A DNA stretch of 12,448 nucleotides, taken from Candidatus Corynebacterium faecipullorum. Its GTDB lineage: Bacteria > Actinomycetota > Actinomycetes > Mycobacteriales > Mycobacteriaceae. Positions within the stretch are counted from its first letter, which is position 1. Each line of letters starts with the position of its first letter. This document shows positions 5,790 through 11,982 of the stretch, piece by piece. Under the pieces are notes generated by a model that saw nothing but the letters and a program-made list of their open reading frames with translations, did not search any database and had not been told where the DNA came from. The stretch is from the NCBI GenBank assembly GCA_019114925.1, contig DXEO01000198.1, positions 1-12,448 on the forward strand. The letters run 5' to 3'. The translations under genes and the position numbers were made by a program.

Positions 5790-6707
5790 ATGCCTGAATT
5801 CACCGCGGTTCCCCAGCTGCGCCCTGCAACCGCAGCTCAACCAAACCGCATGGCAGAGATTGCTGCATGGCTGGCGGCAGCACAGAATTCTCCGCAGGCC
5901 ACACCTCTTGAGCGGCCCCGGGCCATCGTCTTTGAGGGCGCCCGCCCCACCGCTGAACCCACTGTCGACGGCGTGGGTATCACCCAGCACTCCCCCGCTG
6001 ATGAGGAACGGTGGCGCGATAATCTCCTCAGCGCTGCGCAGCGGGCAGGGGCGGGCATCGACTTCGTCACGTGCACCAGCGGCGACTCTGAAAACTCTGA
6101 ACCGTGCGACAGCACTGCCGCCATGTCCCCGGCGGAGTGCGAGTCCTTCGTCAGCCTAGGAATGACCACGGCAGATCGGGAGATCGATTCCGGCGCCGAC
6201 CTGCTCATCGCCTCTGCTTGTGGCATCGGCACGGAGACCGTTGCCACTAGTGTTATGGGCCGCATTACCCACACCGAACCGGTAGCGATCGTGGGGACGA
6301 ATACTCTCGCCAGCGGTATCACGGATGCGCAGTGGAAGACCCGCGTGAGCGTTGTGCGCGACTCCATGTTCCGCGCCCGCAACCTAGAGGGCTGGGAGGT
6401 CGTGCAGACCATCGGTTCCCCGGCTCTCGCGGCATTGGTAGGTTTCATCGCACAGGCCACGGCGCGGCGCACGCCAGTGCTTATCGATGACCCCCTGGCC
6501 GCCACGGCCGCTGTCCTGGCCGAGCGCACCGCGCCCGGCGTGAAGGGCTGGTTGCGCGCGGGGACCACCACCCCCGAACCGGCGCACGCCCTCGCCCTCA
6601 AGGAGCTGGGGCTTAACCCACTGCTTGATTTAAACCTGAGTGAAGGTTTCCCCCTCGGCGCGCTCGCGGCCTTGCCGCTGGTGCAGCTGGCCGCCGAGCT
6701 CGCCTAG
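5790..6707 (+). CDS. cobT: Divergent CobT-like protein (NaMN:DMB phosphoribosyltransferase fold)
   Basis: 305 residues, shorter than typical CobT (about 350). CobT transfers phosphoribose from nicotinate mononucleotide to dimethylbenzimidazole for the lower ligand of cobalamin. The C-terminal third is clearly of this family: TIGSPALAALVGFIAQATAR (207-226), LIDDPLAATAAVLAE (231-245), EPAHALALKELGLNPLLDL (263-281), and SEGFPLGA (284-291), where Glu285 matches the catalytic Glu of the usual GEGTGA. Several hallmark motifs are altered: the N-terminal KPPGSLGRLE segment is missing (only MAEIAAWLAAAQ at 21-32 remains), the DHGV loop reads EGARPT, and GEMGIGNTT reads ASACGIGTET (141-150). The ATG follows GGAGGA 12 nt after the DUF3043 gene. 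No cobU or cobS is adjacent, unlike C. glutamicum as I recall it. The fold is well supported; activity as a true CobT is doubtful. Confidence 0.75.
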   Translation: MPEFTAVPQLRPATAAQPNRMAEIAAWLAAAQNSPQATPLERPRAIVFEGARPTAEPTVDGVGITQHSPADEERWRDNLLSAAQRAGAGIDFVTCTSGDSENSEPCDSTAAMSPAECESFVSLGMTTADREIDSGADLLIASACGIGTETVATSVMGRITHTEPVAIVGTNTLASGITDAQWKTRVSVVRDSMFRARNLEGWEVVQTIGSPALAALVGFIAQATARRTPVLIDDPLAATAAVLAERTAPGVKGWLRAGTTTPEPAHALALKELGLNPLLDLNLSEGFPLGALAALPLVQLAAELA

Positions 6708-6716
6708 ACAGCCCAC

Positions 6717-7820
6717 TTATTTCGCTTCAACCAACGTGTGAAGCCAGCCGTGGGTATCCTCCACGGACCCACGCTGGATGCCGGTGAGGCGCTCGCGCAG
6801 AGCCATCGTCGTGGCGCCGGCCTCATCGTTGTTGATGTGGAAGTCGGTGTCGGTGCCCATGACGTGACCCACCGGGGTAATAACGGCCGCGGTACCGCAG
6901 GCGAAGGCCTCCACCATCGCGCCGGAGGCAACGTCCTGCTCCCACTCCTTGTAGGTGATGCGGCGCTCTTCCACCTTCAGCCCCATGTCTTCGGCCACCT
7001 GCAGCAGGGACTTACGGGTAATCCCCGGCAGCAGCGAGCCCGACAGCTCTGGGGTCACCAGGGTCTGGTTACCCTCTTCGCCGTAGACAAAGGCGAGGTT
7101 CATGCCCCCCATTTCCTCGATATAGGTGCGCTCGATAGCATCCAGCCACACCACCTGGTCGCAGCCCTTTTCCGCGGCCTGCGCCTGCGCGAGCAGCGAA
7201 GCCGCGTAGTTGCCGGCGAATTTCGCTGCACCGGTGCCGCCGGGAGCGGCGCGCACATAGTCGGTGGACAGCCAGACAGACACCGGCTTGATGCCACCGG
7301 AGAAGTACGCGCCTGCCGGGGAGGCGATGACGACATAGCGGTAGGAATGCGCCGGGTGCACGCCCAGGGAGACATCAGTAGCGATCATGAAGGGGCGGAA
7401 GTACAGGGCTGCCTCGCCGCCGGCTTCGGGGACCCAGGCCTGGTCGACGTCGACAAGCTGGCGCAGGGATTCAATGAACTCCTCCTCTGGCAGCTGCGGC
7501 ATGGCCATGCGCTCAGCAGAGGCTTGCAGACGCTGCGCGTTCTGCTCTGGGCGGAAGGTGGCGATGCTGCCGTCAGGCTGGCGGTAAGCCTTGATGCCCT
7601 CGAAGATGGCCTGACCATAGTGGAAAACGGTGGAGGCCGGGTCCATGCTGAACGGCGCGTAGGGGCGCACCTGCGCGTCGTGCCAACCCTTGTCCTCGGT
7701 CCAGTCAATCGTCACCATGTGGTCGGTGAAGTACTTACCAAAGCCCGGGTTCCCCAGAATCTCCTGCAGTCGTTCCGGGGAGGTGGGATTATCAGTTCGC
7801 GTCACGGTGTAATTCAACAT
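6717..7820 (-). CDS. ilvE: Branched-chain amino acid aminotransferase
   Basis: A 367-residue PLP-dependent class IV aminotransferase, catalysing the reversible last step of leucine, isoleucine and valine synthesis with glutamate as amino donor, in the cytosol. Motifs in order are FHYGQAIFEGIKAYR (66-80), RPFMIATDVSLG (142-153), the PLP-lysine region GTGAAKFAGNYAAS with Lys200, EEMGGMNLAFVY (235-246), and SGSLLPGITRKSLL (260-273). ACGTAAVITPVG (307-318) is the usual phosphate-binding segment. The length equals that of the corynebacterial enzyme. The ATG is supported by an in-frame stop two codons upstream; GGGGAG lies about 13 nt before it. The stop is only 9 nt from the stop of the convergent CobT-like gene, leaving no room for a separate terminator. 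Confidence 0.96.
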   Translation of the reverse strand: MLNYTVTRTDNPTSPERLQEILGNPGFGKYFTDHMVTIDWTEDKGWHDAQVRPYAPFSMDPASTVFHYGQAIFEGIKAYRQPDGSIATFRPEQNAQRLQASAERMAMPQLPEEEFIESLRQLVDVDQAWVPEAGGEAALYFRPFMIATDVSLGVHPAHSYRYVVIASPAGAYFSGGIKPVSVWLSTDYVRAAPGGTGAAKFAGNYAASLLAQAQAAEKGCDQVVWLDAIERTYIEEMGGMNLAFVYGEEGNQTLVTPELSGSLLPGITRKSLLQVAEDMGLKVEERRITYKEWEQDVASGAMVEAFACGTAAVITPVGHVMGTDTDFHINNDEAGATTMALRERLTGIQRGSVEDTHGWLHTLVEAK

Positions 7821-7844
7821 GCATCACAGCGTACTCCCCAGACA

Positions 7845-7873
7845 CCTATAGAAGTGCAGAAATGCCCAAGCAA
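7845..7873 (-). promoter_or_regulatory. Candidate ilvE promoter
   Basis: On the minus strand TTGCTT (7873 to 7868) is followed after 17 bp by TATAGG (7850 to 7845). Transcription would start near 7838, giving a leader of about 18 nt. There is no attenuator-like leader peptide in so short a leader. A second TTGACT (7894 to 7889) lies further upstream without a properly spaced partner. Confidence 0.4.
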
Positions 7874-7930
7874 AGTATTGCCTGAAATAGTCAACCTTCG
7901 CGTGCATTGCCCCTCCGCGTTCCACGTCAT

Positions 7931-7960
7931 GGACACGGGTAGGGTGTGAGGAGTATCCCA
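7931..7960 (+). promoter_or_regulatory. Candidate pepA promoter
   Basis: TGGACA at 7931-7936 (five of six bases of TTGACA) is followed after 18 bp by TATCCC at 7955-7960. An alternative -10 is TAGGGT at 7941-7946. Either gives a short leader ahead of the strong AAGGAGG ribosome binding site just before the GTG at 7986. Confidence 0.35.
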
Positions 7961-7985
7961 TTGTCATTTTCTCAAGGAGGACATC

Positions 7986-9485
7986 GTGGCTTCTTCCACG
8001 TTCGAACTGCCCGCACGCGGCTCATTCCCCACCGCTGAGTTGGCCAAGAAGGCCCCCAAGCAGGCAGACGCCCTGCTCATCGCTACCTTCGCCGGTGAGG
8101 AGGGGCTCGAGGTTCCGGGCACCTCACTGCTTGGCTCCTCCGCGCTGCACTCGACGTACGAGGCTCTCGCCGCCGTGGGCGCGACGGGTAAGGCCGGGGA
8201 GATCGTGAAGGTTCCCGCCCCACAGAAGGCAGGTGCCGCTCAGGTCATCGCGTTGGGTTTGGGTGACGTTGAGGCGCTCGATGATGAGGCTTTGCGCCGC
8301 GCCGCCGGCAGCGCCGCTCGCGCCACCGCGGGCGTGGGCACCATCGTGACCACCTTGGCAGACTTCGGCGTTACGGCCGCCGTTGAGGGACTCATCCTCG
8401 GCGGCTATGCCTACCGCGGCATCCGCTCTACTGAGCTCACGGAAAAGGAGCAACCGGCCACCTTCATCGTGGTGGCTGATAAGTCTGTTTCCGAAGAATT
8501 CGAGGCAGCCCGCACCGTGGCCGAGTCTGTCTTGCTCGCCCGCGACCTAGTAAATGCCCCCGCCAACGAGCTCTACCCGGAGTCCTACGCTGACTTCCTT
8601 TCCTGCCAGGCCAAGGAGGCCGGTCTTGACGTCGAGGTTCTCGATGAAAAGCAACTTCAGAAGCAGGGTTTCGGCGGAATCTTGGCCGTGGGCAAGGGCT
8701 CGGCCCGCCCGCCGCGCTTGGTGCGCCTGAGCTGGAAGCCCAAGAAGGCCAAGAAGCACGTGGCCCTCGTAGGCAAGGGCATCACCTTCGACACCGGCGG
8801 TATTTCCTTGAAGCCGGGCAATGGCATGTGGGACATGATTTCGGATATGGGCGGCTCCGCTGCGATGGCGGCCACCATCATCGCTGCGGCCAAGTTGAAG
8901 CTGCCAGTTCAGATCACCGCTACCCTGCCGCTGGCTGAGAACATGCCGGGCTCTGGTGCCACCCGCCCGGGCGATGTCATTACCCACTACGGCGGCCTGA
9001 CCTCCGAGGTCCTTAACACCGACGCTGAGGGCCGCCTCGTACTATCGGACGCCATCGCCCGCGCCAGCGAGGATAAGCCGGATTACCTCATCGAGACCGC
9101 GACGCTCACCGGTGCACAGATCGTGGCGTTGGGTTCGCGCACCTCCGGCATCATGGGCTCCGAGGTCTTCCGCGATCGCCTCGCCGAAATCGGCCGCGAG
9201 GTGGGCGAGAACGCCTGGGCCATGCCGTTGCTGGAAGAGCACGACGAGGAAATCAAGTCCCAAGCCGCGGACATCCGCAACATCAACGCGAAGCGCGAGG
9301 GCGGCATGGAATTCGCCGGCACCTACCTCAAGCAATTCGTTGGCGAAGGCATCGAGTGGGCTCACATCGATATCGCCGGCCCATCCTGGAACGGTTCCGC
9401 TCCGCGCGGCTACACCCCGAAGCGCGCTACCGGTGTGCCGGTGCGCACCGTGGTGGCAGCGCTGCGCGAAATCGCCGAAGCCTAG
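7986..9485 (+). CDS. pepA: Leucyl aminopeptidase (M17 family)
   Basis: A 499-residue cytosolic metallo-aminopeptidase that removes N-terminal residues from peptides, usually as a hexamer with two metal ions per active site. The C-terminal catalytic domain holds all expected residues: Lys264 and Asp269 in GKGITFDTGG, Lys276 in SLKPG, Asp287 in SDMGGSAAM, and the M17 signature NTDAEGRL (344-351) with Asp346, Glu348 and Arg350. The N-terminal macro-like domain (about 1-165) is present in full, and the length is normal. The GTG start follows the very strong AAGGAGG by 6 nt. In some bacteria PepA also binds DNA, but nothing here shows that. The gene is monocistronic: divergent from ilvE and followed by a hairpin. 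Confidence 0.96.
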   Translation: MASSTFELPARGSFPTAELAKKAPKQADALLIATFAGEEGLEVPGTSLLGSSALHSTYEALAAVGATGKAGEIVKVPAPQKAGAAQVIALGLGDVEALDDEALRRAAGSAARATAGVGTIVTTLADFGVTAAVEGLILGGYAYRGIRSTELTEKEQPATFIVVADKSVSEEFEAARTVAESVLLARDLVNAPANELYPESYADFLSCQAKEAGLDVEVLDEKQLQKQGFGGILAVGKGSARPPRLVRLSWKPKKAKKHVALVGKGITFDTGGISLKPGNGMWDMISDMGGSAAMAATIIAAAKLKLPVQITATLPLAENMPGSGATRPGDVITHYGGLTSEVLNTDAEGRLVLSDAIARASEDKPDYLIETATLTGAQIVALGSRTSGIMGSEVFRDRLAEIGREVGENAWAMPLLEEHDEEIKSQAADIRNINAKREGGMEFAGTYLKQFVGEGIEWAHIDIAGPSWNGSAPRGYTPKRATGVPVRTVVAALREIAEA

Positions 9486-9503
9486 ATCAGAGCGTCGTCG
9501 ATT

Positions 9504-9552
9504 CGGCCCCTGGTGTGAGCGGCTTCATTACGGCCCCTCGTGTGAGCGGCTT
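9504..9552 (+). repeat. 22-bp direct repeat downstream of pepA
   Basis: Two copies, 9504-9525 and 9531-9552, each CGGCCCCT then one variable base (G or C), then GTGTGAGCGGCTT, offset by 27 bp. Both copies contain GTGTGAGCGG, the left arm of the terminator hairpin whose right arm is at 9557-9566. Either copy could therefore pair with the same right arm. Confidence 0.8.
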
Positions 9553-9566
9553 TAGACCGCTCACAC
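9540..9566. terminator. Terminator hairpin shared by pepA and glsA, containing the glsA stop codon
   Basis: A perfect 10-bp stem pairs 9540-9549 (GTGTGAGCGG) with 9557-9566 (CCGCTCACAC) around a 7-nt loop CTTTAGA. It lies about 55 bp after the pepA stop. The glsA stop codon (9561-9563, minus strand) lies inside the right arm. The T tails are poor on both strands, so its strength as an intrinsic terminator is uncertain. Confidence 0.55.
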
Positions 9567-10835
9567 CTCTTCGGCGGCGATGACGTAGTCTTCCTTGTCC
9601 GCCAGCGGGAGGACGGTTCCATCTGACATGGCGCGGTCGGTGACGAGCCCGTCATCGTCGACAAGCGCGACCTCATTGTCTTCCTCGCGCAGCCGGCGCA
9701 GGCCTTCCTTGAGCATGCGCCGGCCCACCTTATGCAGCCCAGAGACCTGGGAGAAGTCCAAGGCCAAGCGCTTGCCGGAGAACTGGCGCTCCTCCAGCTC
9801 GTGGAGGATGGCTTCGGTGGCGGTGAAGTTGATATGACCCTGCAGTCGAATGATGGCCGTCTCATCATCTTCATCAACACTGCGCACTGGGTGCACGCCG
9901 AAGCGGTTCTCCGTGGACATCAGGTGCAAGCCCATGTCCGAGGAGAGCTCGCGGAAGATTGCGGTGCCGCGCACGCTATTGCCCTGCTCATCGAGGCGCG
10001 GAGAGAACGTCGCCACACCAATCTGGCCCGGCAGGGTACCGATGAGACCGCCGGATACGCCTGACTTCGCGGGGATTCCCACCTCCGCCATCCAGCGCCC
10101 AGCACCGTCGTACATGCCGCAAGAGCTCATCACCGCCAGGGTCATGCGGCAAACATCGGCGTCCAGAATCTTCTCCCCCGTTACCGGCTGGCGGCCACCA
10201 TTGGCCAAGGTCGCGGTCATGACGGCAAGGTCGCGCACATCGACCGACAGCGCGCACTGCGAGGTATAGGACAGCACTGCGTCGTGGGCATCGTCCTGAA
10301 TGATGCCATAGGAGCGCAGCATGTGCGCGAGGGAGAGGTTACGCTCGGCGTGCTCAAGTTCGGAGTCACACAGGCGCTTGTCGACGTCCACCTCGCGCCC
10401 CGCCAGCTTTGATATGAAGGAACGAATCTTCTCCACGCGGTCCTCCACGCTGGAGTCCACACCGTTGATGAGCTGGTTGACCACAATGGCACCGGCGTTA
10501 ATCATCGGGTTTACTGGGCGGTGGTCTTTGGCTAGGGAAAGCTCGTTGAAAGCCTGTCCAGAGGGCTCGAGGCCGACGACGTTACGCACCGCGTCTAAGC
10601 CCAGCTCACTCAAAGCAAGGGCGTAGACGAATGGTTTTGAGATGGACTGGATGGTGAAGCGGTTTTCCGCGTCACCGGCGCTATACAGATGTCCTGTCAC
10701 AGAACACAGAGCAACGCCCAACTGGTCTGGGTTGGCGCTGGCCAGTTCCGGGATATAGTCCGCGACTTCTCCGGAATCGTGATCGTGAACGCCATCAAGG
10801 ATCTTCTGTAAATAAAAAGGAATCGGTGTTTTCAT
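9561..10835 (-). CDS. glsA: Glutaminase with C-terminal STAS domain
   Basis: A 424-residue protein. Residues 1 to about 310 form a serine-dependent beta-lactamase-fold glutaminase, hydrolysing glutamine to glutamate and ammonia. The catalytic Ser64-x-x-Lys67 pair is in TIQSISKPFVYALAL, with NPMINAGAI (109-117), EHAERNLSLA (161-170), SYTSQCALSV (189-198), CGMYDGAGRW (239-248) and AKSGVSGG (256-263) as further conserved blocks. Residues about 320-415 resemble a STAS domain (IIRLQGHINFTATEAIL, LALDFSQVSGLH), a fold used for protein-protein or nucleotide-linked regulation. A standalone glutaminase is about 310 residues, so this is a fusion. The start MKTPIPFYLQ (10833-10835) was chosen because upstream residues lack family likeness and run into pncA. 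The ribosome binding site is weak (GGGAAG). It is head to head with pncA across 28 bp. Confidence 0.93.
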   Translation of the reverse strand: MKTPIPFYLQKILDGVHDHDSGEVADYIPELASANPDQLGVALCSVTGHLYSAGDAENRFTIQSISKPFVYALALSELGLDAVRNVVGLEPSGQAFNELSLAKDHRPVNPMINAGAIVVNQLINGVDSSVEDRVEKIRSFISKLAGREVDVDKRLCDSELEHAERNLSLAHMLRSYGIIQDDAHDAVLSYTSQCALSVDVRDLAVMTATLANGGRQPVTGEKILDADVCRMTLAVMSSCGMYDGAGRWMAEVGIPAKSGVSGGLIGTLPGQIGVATFSPRLDEQGNSVRGTAIFRELSSDMGLHLMSTENRFGVHPVRSVDEDDETAIIRLQGHINFTATEAILHELEERQFSGKRLALDFSQVSGLHKVGRRMLKEGLRRLREEDNEVALVDDDGLVTDRAMSDGTVLPLADKEDYVIAAEEV

Positions 10836-10847
10836 CGCTTCCCAGGG

Positions 10848-10863
10848 TATAGAATTGCTCCGC
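10848..10863 (+). promoter_or_regulatory. -10 box for a probably leaderless pncA transcript
   Basis: TATAGAATTG at 10848-10857 contains TAGAAT (10850-10855), a full match to the corynebacterial TAnaaT box, ending 8 nt before the pncA ATG at 10864. There is no ribosome binding site in the gap. The same bases read on the minus strand give CAATTCTATA, which may take part in the glsA promoter, so the divergent promoters probably overlap. Confidence 0.55.
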
Positions 10864-11406
10864 ATGACACCTGCACTCATCATTGTCGATGTCCAACATG
10901 ATTTTTGCCCCGGCGGAGCCCTCGGCACCGAACGCGGCAACGAAGTTGCTGAGCGCATTGGCGCTCTCCAAGCCTCCTATGAGACGGTCGTAGCCACACA
11001 GGATTGGCATATCGATCCAGGCACCCACTTCTCTGAGAACCCAGACTTTGTCGATACCTGGCCCACGCACTGCGTAGCTGATTCCTTCGGCGCCGCCATG
11101 CACGAGGCCATCGCACCCGCCCAGGCCTACTTCAAGAAGGGTGAGTACACCGCCGCCTACTCGGGCTTCGAGGGCGCGGCCGATGGAGTGTCCTTGGCGG
11201 ACTGGTTGCGGGAGCACAACGTCACCGCCGTGGACATCGTTGGCATTGCCACCGATCACTGCGTGCGCGCGACGGCTGCCGACGCCCTTAAGGAAGGCTT
11301 CACCGTGCGGATTCTGGCGGACTATTGCGCGCCCGTCGACGAGGCCCGCGGCGCTGCCGCCCTGGAGGAACTGGCCAAGGCAGGCGCCACCATCGTTAGC
11401 GAATAA
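10864..11406 (+). CDS. pncA: Nicotinamidase (pyrazinamidase-type)
   Basis: A 180-residue isochorismatase-fold amidase that converts nicotinamide to nicotinate and ammonia for NAD salvage; homologues also activate pyrazinamide. The catalytic triad is visible: Asp9 in LIIVDVQHDF, Lys92 in YFKKGEYTAAYSGF, and Cys133 in GIATDHCVRATA. Metal ligands of the family are present in TQDWHIDPGTHF (Asp47, His49, His55). The ATG at 10864 is preferred over an upstream in-frame TTG because a -10 box ends 8 nt before it and the family start MTPALIIVDVQ fits. It diverges from glsA by 28 bp and converges on the small gene at 11427. Both pncA and glsA products release ammonia from an amide, a loose functional link only. 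Confidence 0.94.
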   Translation: MTPALIIVDVQHDFCPGGALGTERGNEVAERIGALQASYETVVATQDWHIDPGTHFSENPDFVDTWPTHCVADSFGAAMHEAIAPAQAYFKKGEYTAAYSGFEGAADGVSLADWLREHNVTAVDIVGIATDHCVRATAADALKEGFTVRILADYCAPVDEARGAAALEELAKAGATIVSE

Positions 11407-11408
11407 GT

Positions 11409-11443
11409 AACAGGCGTTGTAGCTGTTTAGCTATCGCCCTGTT
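11409..11443. terminator. Imperfect hairpin between convergent pncA and the 11427 gene
   Basis: The outer arms AACAGG (11409-11414) and CCTGTT (11438-11443) pair, followed by a C-G, G-C step with one bulge. The inner stem TAGCT/AGCTA lies around the loop GTTT (11425-11428). It starts 2 nt after the pncA stop and overlaps the stop codon of the minus-strand gene. No strong T tail is seen, so it is a candidate only. Confidence 0.4.
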
Positions 11444-11834
11444 GGTTCTGCTGCTGGCGCTGCTCAAAACGTTCGCGGCGCTCGCGCTGCTCCTCCCGCT
11501 TGCGCAGAATGCGCTCTCGCTCGATGCGCTCGCGCATGCGCTGGGGGTAGCCCGTTTCTTCGACGTCATAAACATCGCAGCGCAGAAGCTTGGCCACCGC
11601 GTCAATCCCTTTGGGCCCACCAATGCTGCGGCGGATGAAGGCGCCGCTTTCATCAACCACGACGACCGACATCTCGTTGACCACGGTCTCCGGCTCCACA
11701 AATGCCTCAATATAAGCCCGCCCCTGCGCCCAAGCTTGGAGCTCCTGAGCGTCTTCTGCGCGAATGGTCTCCCCCGGTGCGCGGGGTGGGCGCAGTTGGG
11801 ACTTAGAGCTATTGCGGCGGAAGGGGTTGAACAT
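11427..11834 (-). CDS. Conserved corynebacterial protein of unknown function
   Basis: A 135-residue soluble protein that I cannot assign to a function. It begins MFNPFRRNSSKSQLRPPRAP, a basic, flexible start. A central folded part at about 28-95 contains the alternating hydrophobic stretch MSVVVVDESGAFIRRSIGG (55-73), followed by PKGIDAVAKLLRCDVYDVEETGYP. The end (about 98-130) is a very charged Arg/Glu/Gln-rich helix, RERIERERILRKREEQRERR, likely a coiled coil or a nucleic-acid or protein contact. There is no signal peptide or membrane segment. A gene at the same place next to aceF/sucB exists in C. glutamicum as I recall, which argues for a real, conserved gene. The ATG has no strong ribosome binding site but has a -10-like TAGGCT 8 nt upstream. 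Confidence 0.75.
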   Translation of the reverse strand: MFNPFRRNSSKSQLRPPRAPGETIRAEDAQELQAWAQGRAYIEAFVEPETVVNEMSVVVVDESGAFIRRSIGGPKGIDAVAKLLRCDVYDVEETGYPQRMRERIERERILRKREEQRERRERFEQRQQQNQQGDS

Positions 11835-11848
11835 GGCTCTTTAGCCTA
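11835..11848 (-). promoter_or_regulatory. Possible leaderless -10 box for the 11427-11834 gene
   Basis: Minus-strand TAGGCT (11848 to 11843), preceded by GG, fits TAnnnT and ends 8 nt before the ATG at 11832-11834. The intervening AAAGAGCC contains at most a weak ribosome binding site. This matches the pattern seen for pncA and the DUF3043 gene. Confidence 0.4.
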
Positions 11849-11927
11849 CCGGAGCCCACCTTCAGCCACTTCGTGCGGAGGTTGCCCCAATTCACCCCAC
11901 CCATGCGCAGCTTTTATAAACACGCTG

Positions 11928-11971
11928 TAGAATCAATCACTAGCGTTTCACTAATTCCAACTTTCGAGGAG
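11928..11971 (+). promoter_or_regulatory. aceF promoter -10 and ribosome binding site
   Basis: TAGAAT at 11928-11933, preceded by TG, is a strong corynebacterial extended -10 and would give a leader of about 43 nt. A second AT-rich box, TATAAA, lies at 11915-11920. No good -35 is visible. The ribosome binding site GAGGAG is at 11966-11971, 11 nt before the ATG. Confidence 0.55.
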
Positions 11972-11982
11972 TCTTAACACTT

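Noticed and set aside
5837..6601. 254-codon minus-strand open frame opposite the CobT-like gene
   Set aside because: Considered because the CobT-like protein is divergent, but the plus frame has clear family motifs and a good ribosome binding site, while this one has neither.
6738..7949. 403-codon plus-strand open frame opposite ilvE
   Set aside because: It is the mirror of the ilvE frame in GC-rich DNA. Its translation is His/Gly/Ala/Arg-rich without family likeness, and ilvE is certain.
9486..9560. CRISPR-like direct repeats after pepA
   Set aside because: Only two copies with a 5-bp gap, no spacers of usual size and no cas genes; better explained as a duplicated hairpin arm.
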